Positions 53,715-62,579 are shown, counted from the first letter of the stretch. The stretch: DNA of 64,000 bases from Poindextera sp965277425 (GCA_965277425.1 CBDICR010000005.1:248001-312000), one strand, 5' to 3'. Numbers and translations: made by a program. The notes: generated by a model not told the origin, from the letters alone.

Positions 53715-53812
53715 CCGCTCCCGCCGTGCGCCGCGATGCGTCGCCGCATCCGTCGCCACCTATAGCCGCTCAGGTTTTAACGCTTCCCTTCGCGCCGGCG
53801 GTCCTTAACGAT

Positions 53813-53832
53813 CAAGGCTTGGCCAAGCCTTG
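53813..53832. promoter_or_regulatory. 20-bp perfect palindrome upstream of the sensor kinase gene
   Basis: CAAGGCTTGGCCAAGCCTTG is perfectly self-complementary and lies about 100 bp before the kinase ATG on the other side of its start region. It could be an operator or fold as an RNA stem. The rest of 53715-54080 shows no gene. It is GC-rich up to about 54000 and AT-rich (CTTGTTATTAACCATATACC) near 54040. Confidence 0.55.
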
Positions 53833-54085
53833 GCCTGGAAGCGGCTTTTCTCGCGCGCGCCCAAGCCCGGCGGCCGGTTCAGCGCGAGTATTTCAAGGTC
53901 GATCACATCGGCCCGAATGGCTCACGCGCGCCGTGCAAAATGAAAAATACCTGCGTTATCCGACTCTTGCGCCCAGCCGCACCCATGGCTCAGCTCCGGC
54001 TGATGCGCTGCAACCGCAGGTGCGACACTTTTTCTCTTGTTATTAACCATATACCCCTGGTGTCCTCGTTAGGGATGTGTTTAGG

Positions 54086-54100
54086 TTAACCTACCGTTAG
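54086..54100 (+). promoter_or_regulatory. CtrA-type box and palindrome in the promoter of the 109-residue gene
   Basis: TTAA-CCTACCG-TTAG (54086-54100) differs by one base from the CtrA consensus TTAA-N7-TTAA. It overlaps the perfect palindrome TAGGTTAACCTA (54082-54093). The site lies 23 bp before the ATG, in the position of a promoter. CtrA is the cell-cycle master regulator of Caulobacterales, so the downstream gene may be cell-cycle controlled. Confidence 0.5.
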
Positions 54101-54122
54101 TGGTATTGGCTGGAGAGGACTT

Positions 54123-54452
54123 ATGGATAAGGCGTTCGTCGCTAAGCGCGTAGTCAGCAAGCTGCACGCGACCGAGAAGACGGTTGATTCCGCCATTCTC
54201 GAAGTCTCGGAACTGGTTTCCGAACTCATCACCGCCCGCCGCGAAGTCGGCCTTTCCACGACTGTCGGCGACAAGGAACTCGCCGCCGTCGTCGAAGCCC
54301 TCGCCGCGCTCAACACCGCCCGCGCTTCGCTGGTCACGAGCCACAAGGGCCTGGGCCGCATCGCCAAGGCGCTGCACATCCCGGTGAAGATGGATGGCAA
54401 GCCGGACATCCGTGAAGACGGTGACCAAGACGCCCTGCGCATGGCGTCCTAA
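54123..54452 (+). CDS. small conserved-looking protein of unknown function
   Basis: The 109-residue acidic/basic helical protein (MDKAFVAKRVVSKLHATEKT, LEVSELVSELITARREVGLS, ELAAVVEALAALNTARASLV, SHKGLGRIAKALHIPVKMDG) has no membrane segment or known motif. It looks like a helical bundle that could dimerise. GGAGAGG lies about 8 nt before the ATG. Codon usage is strongly biased, as in well-expressed genes. A near-consensus CtrA box precedes it, and a 12-bp direct repeat (TAACCTACCGTT) lies both in that box and at its stop codon. I do not recognise a function. Confidence 0.75.
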   Translation: MDKAFVAKRVVSKLHATEKTVDSAILEVSELVSELITARREVGLSTTVGDKELAAVVEALAALNTARASLVTSHKGLGRIAKALHIPVKMDGKPDIREDGDQDALRMAS

Positions 54453-54485
54453 CCTACCGTTTCCGCTATATTAAGAGTACTGCCG

Positions 54486-54517
54486 TAATCGCGTCCCAGC
54501 CTTCTGGGGCGCGATTA
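54486..54517. terminator. strong hairpin ending at the next gene's start codon
   Basis: TAATCGCG (54486-54493) pairs perfectly with CGCGATTA (54510-54517), and TCCC with GGGG extends the stem to 12 pairs around AGCCTTCT. It lies 33 bp after the 109-residue gene and could end its transcript, but no T-run follows. Its last base is the A of the ATG at 54517, so it could instead control that gene's translation. Confidence 0.55.
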
Positions 54518-55164
54518 TGCATTTGTTGGCTATCAAACACCTCATCCATCTGACCGCGATGTACGCAACGCCGATCTGCGGCGGGATCGTGCTGATCAAA
54601 GGCGGCAAGCCCGAGCGGATCGGGGCGGCCGTGTTCATCGGCGCCATCCTACTCACCGATCTCTTCTTCGCCGTTGCGGGTCACCATACGAATGTCGGGA
54701 CGGCGGTGACCGCCACCTTCAAGGCCGGCTACACCGATCAGGCCGCCGCGGCGATTATCGATCTGGTGTCGACGCTGCTGCTCTCCTGCTTCTTCCTCTA
54801 CCTCGCCATCCGCTACGCGAGCCTCTGGTTGGCGGCGGCGATGATCGTGCAAGCGAGCGAGCTCTACTTCGCCTGCGACTACATTGATGCTGGACCGAGC
54901 GACTTCAACGCCTATGCGATCGAGCTCAACAGCATCTGCATTCTGGTGCTGTCCATCCTCGCCGGCGCCGCCCTCTGGGCCTGGCGCATGCGCGCCGTCA
55001 AGCACAAGCAGGACGTAAAGCGCGACGCGCTGGTCACCCGACGGCACGAAGAGCAGCAGCGGCGTCTGCAGGCGATGTTAGAAGGCCGGCCGCTGCCGCC
55101 CGCCCCGGCGCCGCCGGCCCATCGTGGCGTCGCCAGGCTCATAATCGAGCCGCCGCCGCTCTGA
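54517..55164 (+). CDS. membrane protein of unknown function
   Basis: The 215-residue protein has about five predicted membrane segments in the first 155 residues (around 6-26, 36-54, 75-98, 103-118 and 132-153). A charged helix follows (VKHKQDVKRDALVTRRHEEQ), and the C-terminus is Pro-rich (RPLPPAPAPPAHRG). No known family is evident. The ATG at 54517 sits at the foot of a hairpin and has no Shine-Dalgarno. An ATG at 54559 (MYATPICGG) is an alternative start. The 3' end overlaps the convergent LysR gene by 26 bp. Confidence 0.72.
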   Translation: MHLLAIKHLIHLTAMYATPICGGIVLIKGGKPERIGAAVFIGAILLTDLFFAVAGHHTNVGTAVTATFKAGYTDQAAAAIIDLVSTLLLSCFFLYLAIRYASLWLAAAMIVQASELYFACDYIDAGPSDFNAYAIELNSICILVLSILAGAALWAWRMRAVKHKQDVKRDALVTRRHEEQQRRLQAMLEGRPLPPAPAPPAHRGVARLIIEPPPL

Positions 55165-56107
55165 GACGGCTTCTGAGCCAGTCGATCGCCGCCGACGCCC
55201 CGAGATCGCGCCGCCACAAGGCCTCGATGTCGATGATGGGCGAGCGATAGGGCGGCTCGAACAGTTTCAGATCATATTGCTGGGCGAAGGCGGTCGCCAG
55301 CCGCCGCGGCGTCAGCGCGGCCATGTCGGTGCGGCTGGCGATGGCCAACGCGCTCTGTGCGTCCTGGGCGGTCATGGCGATCACCCGGGAGCGGCCGATC
55401 TTGGCCAGGGCGTCGTCGAGCGCGCCGCGGTCGTCCCAGATCACCCAGCGCTCGAGGCCGCCCTCGGTGAGACGCCCGTCGATGGCGCGATCCTGAGAGA
55501 CGGCCATGATCACCTGCGGCAGATCGGCCAGCGCCTCCAGGGTCAGGCTCTCGGCCGCGGCGGCGGGATGGCGCGCGCTCACCGCCCAGACCGCCGTCTC
55601 GGTGAACAGCACCTCGCGATCGAAGCGCGGCGCGACGCGGCCGAAGCCGCCGATGGCGAGATCGGTGCGCCCGCTCTCCAGGTCCTCGCCTAGGGACGGA
55701 TCGATGCCGTACAGCCGAAGCTCGGCGGCGGGCGCCTCGGCGCGGATCAGGTTCATGACTTCCGGCATCAATACGGCGCAGGTATAGGTGCTTGTGGCGA
55801 TGGTGAAGCGGCGCCCCGTATCGGCGGGGTTGAACGCCGCCGGGCTCAGCGCCTCCTGGAGTTGGGCGAGCCCCTGTCGCAGGCGCGGCGCGATTTCCTG
55901 CGCCCGCGCGGTCGGGCGCATGCCGTCGGAGCCGCGAACGAACAGCGGATCCTCCAAGACATGCCGTAACCGGCCGAGGGCATGGCTGACGGCTGATTGG
56001 CTGAGACCCAGTCTTGCACCGGCGCGCGTCACGCTAAGCTCGTCGGCCAGGGCGTCGAAAACCCTGAGCAGATTGAGATCGAGCGAGGGAAAATGAATAT
56101 CCTGCAT
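55139..56107 (-). CDS. LysR-family transcriptional regulator
   Basis: The 322-residue protein has an N-terminal winged helix (LDLNLLRVFDALADELSVTR, then AGARLGLSQSAVSHALGRLR, residues 9-48) and the LysR effector domain (TGRRFTIATSTYTCAVLMPE onwards). The effector domain includes AIGGFGRVAPRFDREVLFTE, a pattern of the NodD/LinR-like subgroup. It is divergent from the emrAB operon, with a perfect T-N11-A palindrome just before its start. It probably regulates that operon and itself in response to a small molecule. The 3' end overlaps the membrane protein gene. Confidence 0.92.
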   Translation of the reverse strand: MQDIHFPSLDLNLLRVFDALADELSVTRAGARLGLSQSAVSHALGRLRHVLEDPLFVRGSDGMRPTARAQEIAPRLRQGLAQLQEALSPAAFNPADTGRRFTIATSTYTCAVLMPEVMNLIRAEAPAAELRLYGIDPSLGEDLESGRTDLAIGGFGRVAPRFDREVLFTETAVWAVSARHPAAAAESLTLEALADLPQVIMAVSQDRAIDGRLTEGGLERWVIWDDRGALDDALAKIGRSRVIAMTAQDAQSALAIASRTDMAALTPRRLATAFAQQYDLKLFEPPYRSPIIDIEALWRRDLGASAAIDWLRSRLRAAAARL

Positions 56108-56115
56108 TCTATCGG

Positions 56116-56128
56116 TGATAACTTATCA
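56116..56128. promoter_or_regulatory. LysR-type T-N11-A palindrome
   Basis: TGATAACTTATCA is a perfect 13-bp inverted repeat that meets the T-N11-A rule for LysR operators. It lies 9 bp before the LysR ATG and 155 bp before the emrA start. It is the best candidate for the regulator's own binding site controlling both directions. Confidence 0.65.
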
Positions 56129-56282
56129 TTTGGCTCATGTCGCCTCACGCTTTAGAGGATGAGTTAGAGACTCCCGTTGCGAACGCCTTTTGTCCGCGTG
56201 GCGATGTCGCACCCTGGCGCCGCCGTTGGTTCGTACGTATCTGCGCACGAACGCGGCGGCTGTCGCGTCTGGAAATGGTTCA

Positions 56283-57404
56283 ATGAGCCCTGCCGATTCC
56301 GCTGAAGCCCCCATTGAGGCGGCGACTCCCGAAAGCGCCATGGCGGAACAGTTCGAGACCCAGCAACCGCGGCGCGGGTGGTTGCGGCGGTTGCGCTGGC
56401 CGCTGATGGGCGGCGCCGTCCTGCTTGTCCTGATCGTCGGCTTCGTCGTCTACCTGACCGGCGGGCGCTACGAGTCCACCGACGACGCCCAGGTCGTGGG
56501 CGCGCGCGTCCAGGTGAGCTCAAGCATCTCCGGCCGGGTCGTGAGCGTCGCCGTTCACGATGGCCAGCTGGTGAAGGCCGGCCAACTGCTGTTCCAGCTC
56601 GACGGCCGGCCCTACCAGACCGCCAGCGCCGAGGCCGCGGCCGCCCTGGCCAACGCCAAGCTGCAGGTCGAGGCGCTGAAGGCCACCTATCTTCAACAGC
56701 AGGCCGAACTGAAGACCGCCCAGGACAGCGCCGCCTATCTGGCGGGTGAGGCGACGCGCGCGCGCGCGCTGGTCGCCGCCGGCACGGGCACGGCCGCCCA
56801 GGCCGCCCAGGCCGCCGATATGGCCGATCGCGCGCGCAGCCAGGTCGCCGCCGCCCGGGCGCAACTGGCCAACGCCCTGGCCCCGCTTGGCGGCAATCCC
56901 AATCTCGACGCCAACGACGCCCCCACCGTGCGGGTCGCCGCGGCGCGCGTCGCCAACGCCGCCCTGAACCAGGGCTATATCGACGTTGTCGCTTCGCAGG
57001 AGGGTGTCGTCACCAAGGTCGATCAGCTGCAGGTCGGCGACTATGTCAACGCCTCGCAGCCGGTGTTTTCGCTGGTCTCCGACAGGTTCTGGGTGGAAGC
57101 CAATTTCAAGGAAAACCAGCTCGAATACATGCGGGTCGGCCAGGCCGCGACGCTGAAGCTCGACGCCTATCCGCATGAGGTGTTCCAGATGCGGCTGTCC
57201 TCGATCAGCCCGGGGACCGGGTCCAGCTTCTCGCTGCTGCCGGCTGAAAACGCCACCGGCAACTGGGTGAAGGTCACCCAGCGCGTTCCGGTGAGGTTCG
57301 ATTTCGTGCGGATGCCGAACGTGGCCCTGGCGTCCGGCCTGTCGGCCACGGTCAAGGTCGACACCCATCACGTCCGCCATCTGTTCGGTCGCCCGGCGCG
57401 ATGA
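56283..57404 (+). CDS. emrA: EmrA/HlyD-type membrane fusion protein
   Basis: The start at 56283 (MSPADSAEAPIEAATPES) is preferred. The frame extends 31 codons upstream through Arg/Cys-rich sequence unlike the family. The 373-residue protein has a cytoplasmic tail, one membrane helix (about 42-62, PLMGGAVLLVLIVGFVVYLT), then YESTDDAQVVGARVQVSSSI. A lipoyl domain, a helical hairpin and the beta-barrel (VNASQPVFSLVSDRFWVEAN) follow. It bridges the EmrB pump to the outer-membrane channel. It overlaps emrB by 4 bp (ATGA). Confidence 0.94.
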   Translation: MSPADSAEAPIEAATPESAMAEQFETQQPRRGWLRRLRWPLMGGAVLLVLIVGFVVYLTGGRYESTDDAQVVGARVQVSSSISGRVVSVAVHDGQLVKAGQLLFQLDGRPYQTASAEAAAALANAKLQVEALKATYLQQQAELKTAQDSAAYLAGEATRARALVAAGTGTAAQAAQAADMADRARSQVAAARAQLANALAPLGGNPNLDANDAPTVRVAAARVANAALNQGYIDVVASQEGVVTKVDQLQVGDYVNASQPVFSLVSDRFWVEANFKENQLEYMRVGQAATLKLDAYPHEVFQMRLSSISPGTGSSFSLLPAENATGNWVKVTQRVPVRFDFVRMPNVALASGLSATVKVDTHHVRHLFGRPAR

Positions 57405-58927
57405 GCGGCGGCCTTCCAGCCGCAGCCCTGAACCGGCCTCTCATCGTCAGTTCGGTCATGCTGGCGACGGTGATGACGTCGCTCGACACGACCATCGCTA
57501 ATGTGGCGCTGCCGCACATGATGGGGTCGGTTTCGGCTTCGGCCGACGAGATCACCTGGGTGCTGACGTCCTACATCGTCGCCGCCGCGATCATGACGCC
57601 GATGAGCGGCTGGCTGGCGGGCCGCTTCGGCCGCAAGCGGGTCTTCATGATTTCGATCGCCGGCTTCACCGTCGCCTCGGCCATGTGCGGCGCGGCGCAG
57701 AGCCTGCCGCAGATTGTCGGCTTTCGCCTGTTGCAGGGCCTGTTCGGCGCCTCGCTCATCCCGCTGTCGCAGGCTGTCCTTTTGGACATCTACACGCCCG
57801 CAGAACAGGGGCCGGCCATGGCCATCTGGGGCATGGGCGCGGTTCTGGGGCCGATCATCGGACCGGCCCTCGGCGGCTGGCTCACGGAGGACTTCAGCTG
57901 GCGGTGGGTCTTCTACATCAACCTGCCGTTCGGCATCCTGGCCTTCATCGGCGTGATGACCTTCATCCACGACAAGCGCAACGAGTTTAAGGTCCCGTTC
58001 GACTTCATGGGGTTCGGCTTCCTCAGCCTGGCCATCGGGGCGTTTCAGCTCTTCCTCGACCGCGGGCAGGACAAGGCCTGGTTTGAATCCAGCGAAATCT
58101 GGATCGAGGCGACCATAGCGGGCCTGGCCTTCTTCCTCTTCATTGTGCACACCGCGACCGCAAGGCGCCCCTTCCTGCCGCGCGAGCTGATCAAGGACCG
58201 CAACTTCGCCACCGCGACGTTTTTCGGCTTCTTCGTCGGCGTGATGCTGTTCGCCACCCTGGCGCTGCTGCCGCCGATGCTGGAGACCCTGATGGGCTAT
58301 CCGGTGGTGACCACTGGACTGGTCACCGCGCCCAGGGGCGTCGGCAGCCTCATTTCGATGTTCGTCGTCGGCCAGCTGGTTAATCGCATCGATGTGCGCC
58401 TGATCATCGGCGCCGGCCTGGTGCTCAGCGTCCTGGCCCTGTTCGGCATGAGCGGCTTCTCGCTCGGCATGGATTCCTGGCCGGTCATGTGGACCGGCGT
58501 CCTGCAGGGGCTCGGCATCGGCCTGATCTTCGTGCCGCTTTCGACCCTGGCTTTCGCGACGCTGGACCCGGTCTATCGCGCCGAAGGCGCCGGCGTCTTC
58601 ACCCTGGTGCGCAACCTGGGCTCCAGCTCGGGCATCTCCATCATGCAGGCGCTGTTCAGCACCAACACCAGCGTCGTGCATGCGCGCCTGATCGAGGGCT
58701 TGCGGCCGGACAACCCCGTGGCGCGGATCATTCCAGCGCCGTTCAGCCTGACCAATCCCGCCGGCGTGGCCGCGTTGAACGCCGAGGTGACCCGCCAATC
58801 CGCCATGGTCGCCTATATCGACGACTTCCGGCTGATGCTGTTCGTGGCCATCCTGCTTGGCCCGCTGCTTTTCCTGATGAAACGCCCCCGGACCCAAAAC
58901 CATGAGCCGACCCTTGCCATCGATTAA
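57401..58927 (+). CDS. emrB: EmrB/QacA-family (DHA2) multidrug MFS exporter
   Basis: The 508-residue protein has fourteen predicted membrane segments. DHA2 motifs include TSLDTTIANVALPHMMGSVS (motif D1, about 26-45), SGWLAGRFGRKRVFMISIAG (motif A), GFRLLQGLFGASLIPLSQAV (motif B) and GMGAVLGPIIGPALGGWLTE (motif C, antiporter). It exports hydrophobic drugs or uncouplers in exchange for protons through the EmrA bridge. It lies between emrA and a NodT channel gene that overlaps it by 26 bp. Confidence 0.95.
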   Translation: MSGGLPAAALNRPLIVSSVMLATVMTSLDTTIANVALPHMMGSVSASADEITWVLTSYIVAAAIMTPMSGWLAGRFGRKRVFMISIAGFTVASAMCGAAQSLPQIVGFRLLQGLFGASLIPLSQAVLLDIYTPAEQGPAMAIWGMGAVLGPIIGPALGGWLTEDFSWRWVFYINLPFGILAFIGVMTFIHDKRNEFKVPFDFMGFGFLSLAIGAFQLFLDRGQDKAWFESSEIWIEATIAGLAFFLFIVHTATARRPFLPRELIKDRNFATATFFGFFVGVMLFATLALLPPMLETLMGYPVVTTGLVTAPRGVGSLISMFVVGQLVNRIDVRLIIGAGLVLSVLALFGMSGFSLGMDSWPVMWTGVLQGLGIGLIFVPLSTLAFATLDPVYRAEGAGVFTLVRNLGSSSGISIMQALFSTNTSVVHARLIEGLRPDNPVARIIPAPFSLTNPAGVAALNAEVTRQSAMVAYIDDFRLMLFVAILLGPLLFLMKRPRTQNHEPTLAID

Positions 58928-60410
58928 GCGCGCCAGGGCCGCCAGCGCCGTCGCCCTGTCCGCCATCCTGGCCGGCTGCGTGGTCGGGCCCAACTTCCAC
59001 ACGCCCGCGACGCCGGTCGTCTCCGGCTACGCCATGGTCGGAGACGACGCCAATCCCGGGCCGATCCGTGCGGTCATTGGCGAAAAGGTGGTCGCAGACT
59101 GGTGGACCCTGTTCCATTCGCCCGCCCTGGACCAGCTTATTCGCCAGGCCGTCGCCGGCAACCCGACGCTGGAGGAGGCGCGCGACAGGCTCGAAGCGTC
59201 CCGCCAGGCGGTCAAGGCGGAAAGCGGGCTTCTTACTGCCGACGCCAACGCCGGCGCTCAGCGCGAGCGCGCCAACCTGAACGCGCTCTCCGGGGGCTCG
59301 TTTTCCCAGTTCGCGGTTCCGGGGCTGCCGCCGTTTCCGACCAATCCGGAGTTCAACCTCTATTCGATCGGCGTCACGGTCTCCTACAATCTCGACCTGT
59401 TCGGCGGGGTGAAGCGGCGAGGCGAATCGCTGAAGGCGACCGAGGAGGCCCAGGCGCGCGAGTTGGATGCGGCCTATCTCACCCTCACCGGCCAGGTGGT
59501 GGCCCAGGCCCTGACCATCGCCGACGCCAATATCCAGATCCAGTCGTTGAACGATATCGGCGCCGACGACGCTCACGATCTGGCGATGATCCGCACGGCG
59601 TATCGCGCCGGCGGCGCATCGGCCGCCGATGTCGCCCAGGCCGAAAGCGCTTTGGCCCAGGACCAGTCCACTATTCCCGCCCAACGCCAGCGCCTGGCCG
59701 CCGCGCGACACCAGATGGCCATCCTGCTTGGCCGGCCGCCGGCCGCATGGACGCCGCCCGACTTCGACGCCAGCTCCGGCTCGCTGCCTGAAGTCCTGCC
59801 CGTCGCCGTACCGTCCGAACTCGTCCGCAGCCGGCCCGACATCCTGGAGGCGGAGGCCAAGCTGCACGCCGCGACCGCTCAGGTCGGCGTGGAGACCGCC
59901 AACCTCTATCCGAACATCAACCTCACCGCGAGCCTGGAACAGAGCGCGCTGACGCCGCAGACCCTGTTCTCATATGCGTCCACCGGCTACAATATCGGCG
60001 CCGGCCTGACCGCGCCGCTGTTCCACTCCGGCGAACTGAAGGCCAGACAACGGCAAGCCGAGGCCAATGCGCGCGCCGCGCTCGCCGCCTATGAAGTGAC
60101 CGTGCTGGCGGCTTTCGACCAGGTCGCCGACGTCCTGACCTCGCTCGCCAACGACAACCAGTCCTATGCCGATCAGGCTCGCGCGCTCGACGCCGCCGGC
60201 CGTCGCGTGGACATGGTGCGCAGGGGCTATGCCGCCGGCGGGGTCAGCGCCTTCCAGCTGCTTGAGGCCGAACGCGACTTGCGCCGCACGCGTCTGCAAC
60301 TGAACCAGCAAGGCTACGGCCGCTATGCCGACGTCGCCCAGCTCCTGCTGGCCACCGCCAGCGTTCCGCCCGGCGTCGCGGCGGGCAACACGCCGATCCC
60401 GACCCCTTAA
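58902..60410 (+). CDS. NodT-family outer-membrane factor of the EmrAB system
   Basis: The 502-residue lipoprotein begins MSRPLPSIKRARAASAVALS with lipobox LAGC and CVVGPNFHTPATPVVSGYAM. TolC-type repeats follow: ADWWTLFHSPALDQLIRQAV, DLFGGVKRRGESLKATEEAQ, RSRPDILEAEAKLHAATAQV and LTAPLFHSGELKARQRQAEA. It supplies the outer-membrane duct for the tripartite EmrAB pump. The start lies inside emrB (26-bp overlap), so expression is tightly coupled. It ends the operon and is followed by a convergent metal transporter gene. Confidence 0.94.
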   Translation: MSRPLPSIKRARAASAVALSAILAGCVVGPNFHTPATPVVSGYAMVGDDANPGPIRAVIGEKVVADWWTLFHSPALDQLIRQAVAGNPTLEEARDRLEASRQAVKAESGLLTADANAGAQRERANLNALSGGSFSQFAVPGLPPFPTNPEFNLYSIGVTVSYNLDLFGGVKRRGESLKATEEAQARELDAAYLTLTGQVVAQALTIADANIQIQSLNDIGADDAHDLAMIRTAYRAGGASAADVAQAESALAQDQSTIPAQRQRLAAARHQMAILLGRPPAAWTPPDFDASSGSLPEVLPVAVPSELVRSRPDILEAEAKLHAATAQVGVETANLYPNINLTASLEQSALTPQTLFSYASTGYNIGAGLTAPLFHSGELKARQRQAEANARAALAAYEVTVLAAFDQVADVLTSLANDNQSYADQARALDAAGRRVDMVRRGYAAGGVSAFQLLEAERDLRRTRLQLNQQGYGRYADVAQLLLATASVPPGVAAGNTPIPTP

Positions 60411-60422
60411 ACGGCCGGGTCC

Positions 60423-61334
60423 CTAGCAGTCGGGGCAGTGATCGTCGCGCGACCGCTCGATCTGCAGCGTAGCGTGGCGGACGCCGAAACGGTCCTCGAG
60501 CGCATGCGCCAACCCGGCCCGGAAGCCGTCGTCGACGTCATGGTCGGGGCGGACGACATGAGCGGTCAGCGCCATCTCGGTGGTGCTCATCGCCCAGACG
60601 TGCAGGTCGTGCACCTCGGTGACGCCGGCGCTGTCGATCAGGAAGGCGTGGATGCTGTCGAGGTCGGCGCCTGGCGGCGCGGCATCGAGCGCCAGGTCGA
60701 TCGCCTCGCGTAACAGCCCCCAGGTTCCGGCCAGGATGACGCCAACCACCAAGAGGCTGGCCAGCGGATCGAGCCAGGTCAGGCCGGTGAGCAGGATCAG
60801 GCCCGCCGCCACGATGACGGCGACCGACACGGCCGCGTCCCCCGCCATATGCAGGAAGACGCCGCGCACGTTCACATCGGCGCCGCGGCCGCGCATGAAC
60901 ATCAGGGCCGTCGAGGTGTTGACCACCACCCCGACCCCCGCGGTCGCCATCACGACGACGGAGCCGACCGGTTGGGGGCTGAAGAACCGGTGCGCCGCCT
61001 CGATGGCGATGGCGCCGGAGACGAAGACTAGGACGACCCCGTTGATCACGGCCGCCAGCACCGTCGCCTTGCCGAAGCCGTAGGTGCGTCGCCCGCGCGC
61101 CGGCCGGCTGGCCAGCCAGGTCGCGCCGCCGGCCAGCACCAGGCCCAGCACGTCGGACAGATTGTGTCCCGCATCGGCGATCAGCGCGGTCGAGTTGGCG
61201 TAGAGGCCGCCGCCCGCCTCGATCAGGACGATGAGCAGGTTGAGCCCGATGGCCAGCCCATAACGCGGATCGCCGGCCGGCGCATGAGCGTGGCCATGGT
61301 GATCATGATCGTGGTGATGGGCGCGAGTGGTCAT
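60423..61334 (-). CDS. cation diffusion facilitator (CDF) transporter
   Basis: The start is taken at 61334 (MTTRAHHHDHDHHGHAHAPA); the much longer open frame upstream is a shadow of dapE. The 303-residue protein has a His-rich cytoplasmic N-terminus. Six membrane helices follow, with the metal-site motifs NSTALIADAGHNLSDVLGLV (helix 2, H-xxx-D) and FLHMAGDAAVSVAVIVAAGL (helix 5, H-xxx-D), and then a C-terminal CTD (VHDLHVWAMSTTEMALTAHV). It should export Zn2+ or a related metal. It ends with a Cys/His-rich tail (DDHCPDC). It is divergent from dapE. Confidence 0.94.
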   Translation of the reverse strand: MTTRAHHHDHDHHGHAHAPAGDPRYGLAIGLNLLIVLIEAGGGLYANSTALIADAGHNLSDVLGLVLAGGATWLASRPARGRRTYGFGKATVLAAVINGVVLVFVSGAIAIEAAHRFFSPQPVGSVVVMATAGVGVVVNTSTALMFMRGRGADVNVRGVFLHMAGDAAVSVAVIVAAGLILLTGLTWLDPLASLLVVGVILAGTWGLLREAIDLALDAAPPGADLDSIHAFLIDSAGVTEVHDLHVWAMSTTEMALTAHVVRPDHDVDDGFRAGLAHALEDRFGVRHATLQIERSRDDHCPDC

Positions 61335-61430
61335 GGCTTTGGGGAATAGGTAGATCAGACCGAGACCTTTCGCCAGTCGCGCCGCCAAGCCAGATTGCCG
61401 CTCCTCGTCATCCAGGATAAGCGCCGACCC

Positions 61431-62579
61431 ATGAGTCTCGACCCCATCGCGCTCGCCCAGGCCCTTATCCGCCGCCCGTCCGTGACCCCGGCCGACGCGG
61501 GGGCCATGGACGTGGTCGAGGCGGCGCTGAACGACCTCGGCTTCCATTGCCGGCGCATGAAGTTCGGCGAGATCGAAAACCTCTATGCGCGGCGGGGCGC
61601 TTCGGGGCCGAATCTCTGCTTCGCCGGCCATACCGACGTGGTGCCTCCGGGCGATATCGCCGCCTGGCGCGATCCGCCGTTCGAGGCTCGCCTGGTCGAT
61701 GGCCAGCTCTTCGGCCGCGGCGTCGCCGACATGAAGGGCGCCATCGCCGCCTTCATCGCCGCGGCGGCCCGCACGCCGCCGACAACCGGCTCGCTGTCGC
61801 TGCTGATCACCGGCGACGAGGAAGGCGAAGCCGTGGACGGGACCGGCCGCGTGGTCGAGGCGTTGAAGGCCCAAGGCGAGCGGATCGACCATTGCGTGCT
61901 GGGCGAGCCGTCCTCCGCCGCCCGGCTCGGCGACCAGATGAAGATCGGCCGCCGCGGCAGCCTGAACGCCTGGATCACCGTCGAGGGCCGACAGGGCCAC
62001 GTCGCCTATCCCGACCGCTCCGCCAACCCGATCGCGCCCCTGGTCACGCTGCTGGATCGGCTGCAGTCGCGGGTGTTGGACGAAGGCCACGCCGGCTTTC
62101 CGCCGTCCAATCTCGAAGTGACCACCATCGATGTGGGCAATCCGGCCACCAACGTCGTTCCGGCCCGGGCGCTGGCGCGGCTGAACATCCGCTTCAACCC
62201 GGCGCACGATGGCCAGGGCCTGATCGACTGGCTGCAGGCCGAGTGCGACGCGGCGGGCGCGGGCTTCGCCGCCGGGCGCGTCGAACTCGTCACCAGGCTG
62301 ACCGGCGAGGCCTTCCTCACCGAGCGCGGCGCTTTCGTCGATCTCTGCGCCCGCGCCGTGAAGGCGACGCTTGGCCGCGATCCGGAGCTGTCGACCGCCG
62401 GCGGCATCTCCGACGCCCGCTTCATCCGCAGCCTCTGTCCGGTGGTGGAGTTGGGCCTGGTCGGCGCGACCATGCATGCCGTCGACGAATGCGCGCCGGT
62501 GGCCGACATCCAGGCGCTGACGGACATCTATCGGCGGCTGATCGAGGCCTATTTCACCGCCTTCGCGACGGCTCGGTAG
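61431..62579 (+). CDS. dapE: succinyl-diaminopimelate desuccinylase
   Basis: The start at 61431 gives 382 residues (MSLDPIALAQALIRRPSVTP); an upstream ATG at 61395 adds 12 unrelated residues. Metal and catalytic residues are visible: H67 and D69 in FAGHTDVVPPGD, D100 in GRGVADMKGAIAAF, E130/E131 in GDEEGEA, and the C-terminal His in GATMHAVDECAP. It makes LL-diaminopimelate for lysine and cell-wall synthesis. The 3' end overlaps the convergent truA by 31 bp. The dapE-truA-fmt arrangement is typical of Caulobacterales. Confidence 0.96.
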   Translation: MSLDPIALAQALIRRPSVTPADAGAMDVVEAALNDLGFHCRRMKFGEIENLYARRGASGPNLCFAGHTDVVPPGDIAAWRDPPFEARLVDGQLFGRGVADMKGAIAAFIAAAARTPPTTGSLSLLITGDEEGEAVDGTGRVVEALKAQGERIDHCVLGEPSSAARLGDQMKIGRRGSLNAWITVEGRQGHVAYPDRSANPIAPLVTLLDRLQSRVLDEGHAGFPPSNLEVTTIDVGNPATNVVPARALARLNIRFNPAHDGQGLIDWLQAECDAAGAGFAAGRVELVTRLTGEAFLTERGAFVDLCARAVKATLGRDPELSTAGGISDARFIRSLCPVVELGLVGATMHAVDECAPVADIQALTDIYRRLIEAYFTAFATAR

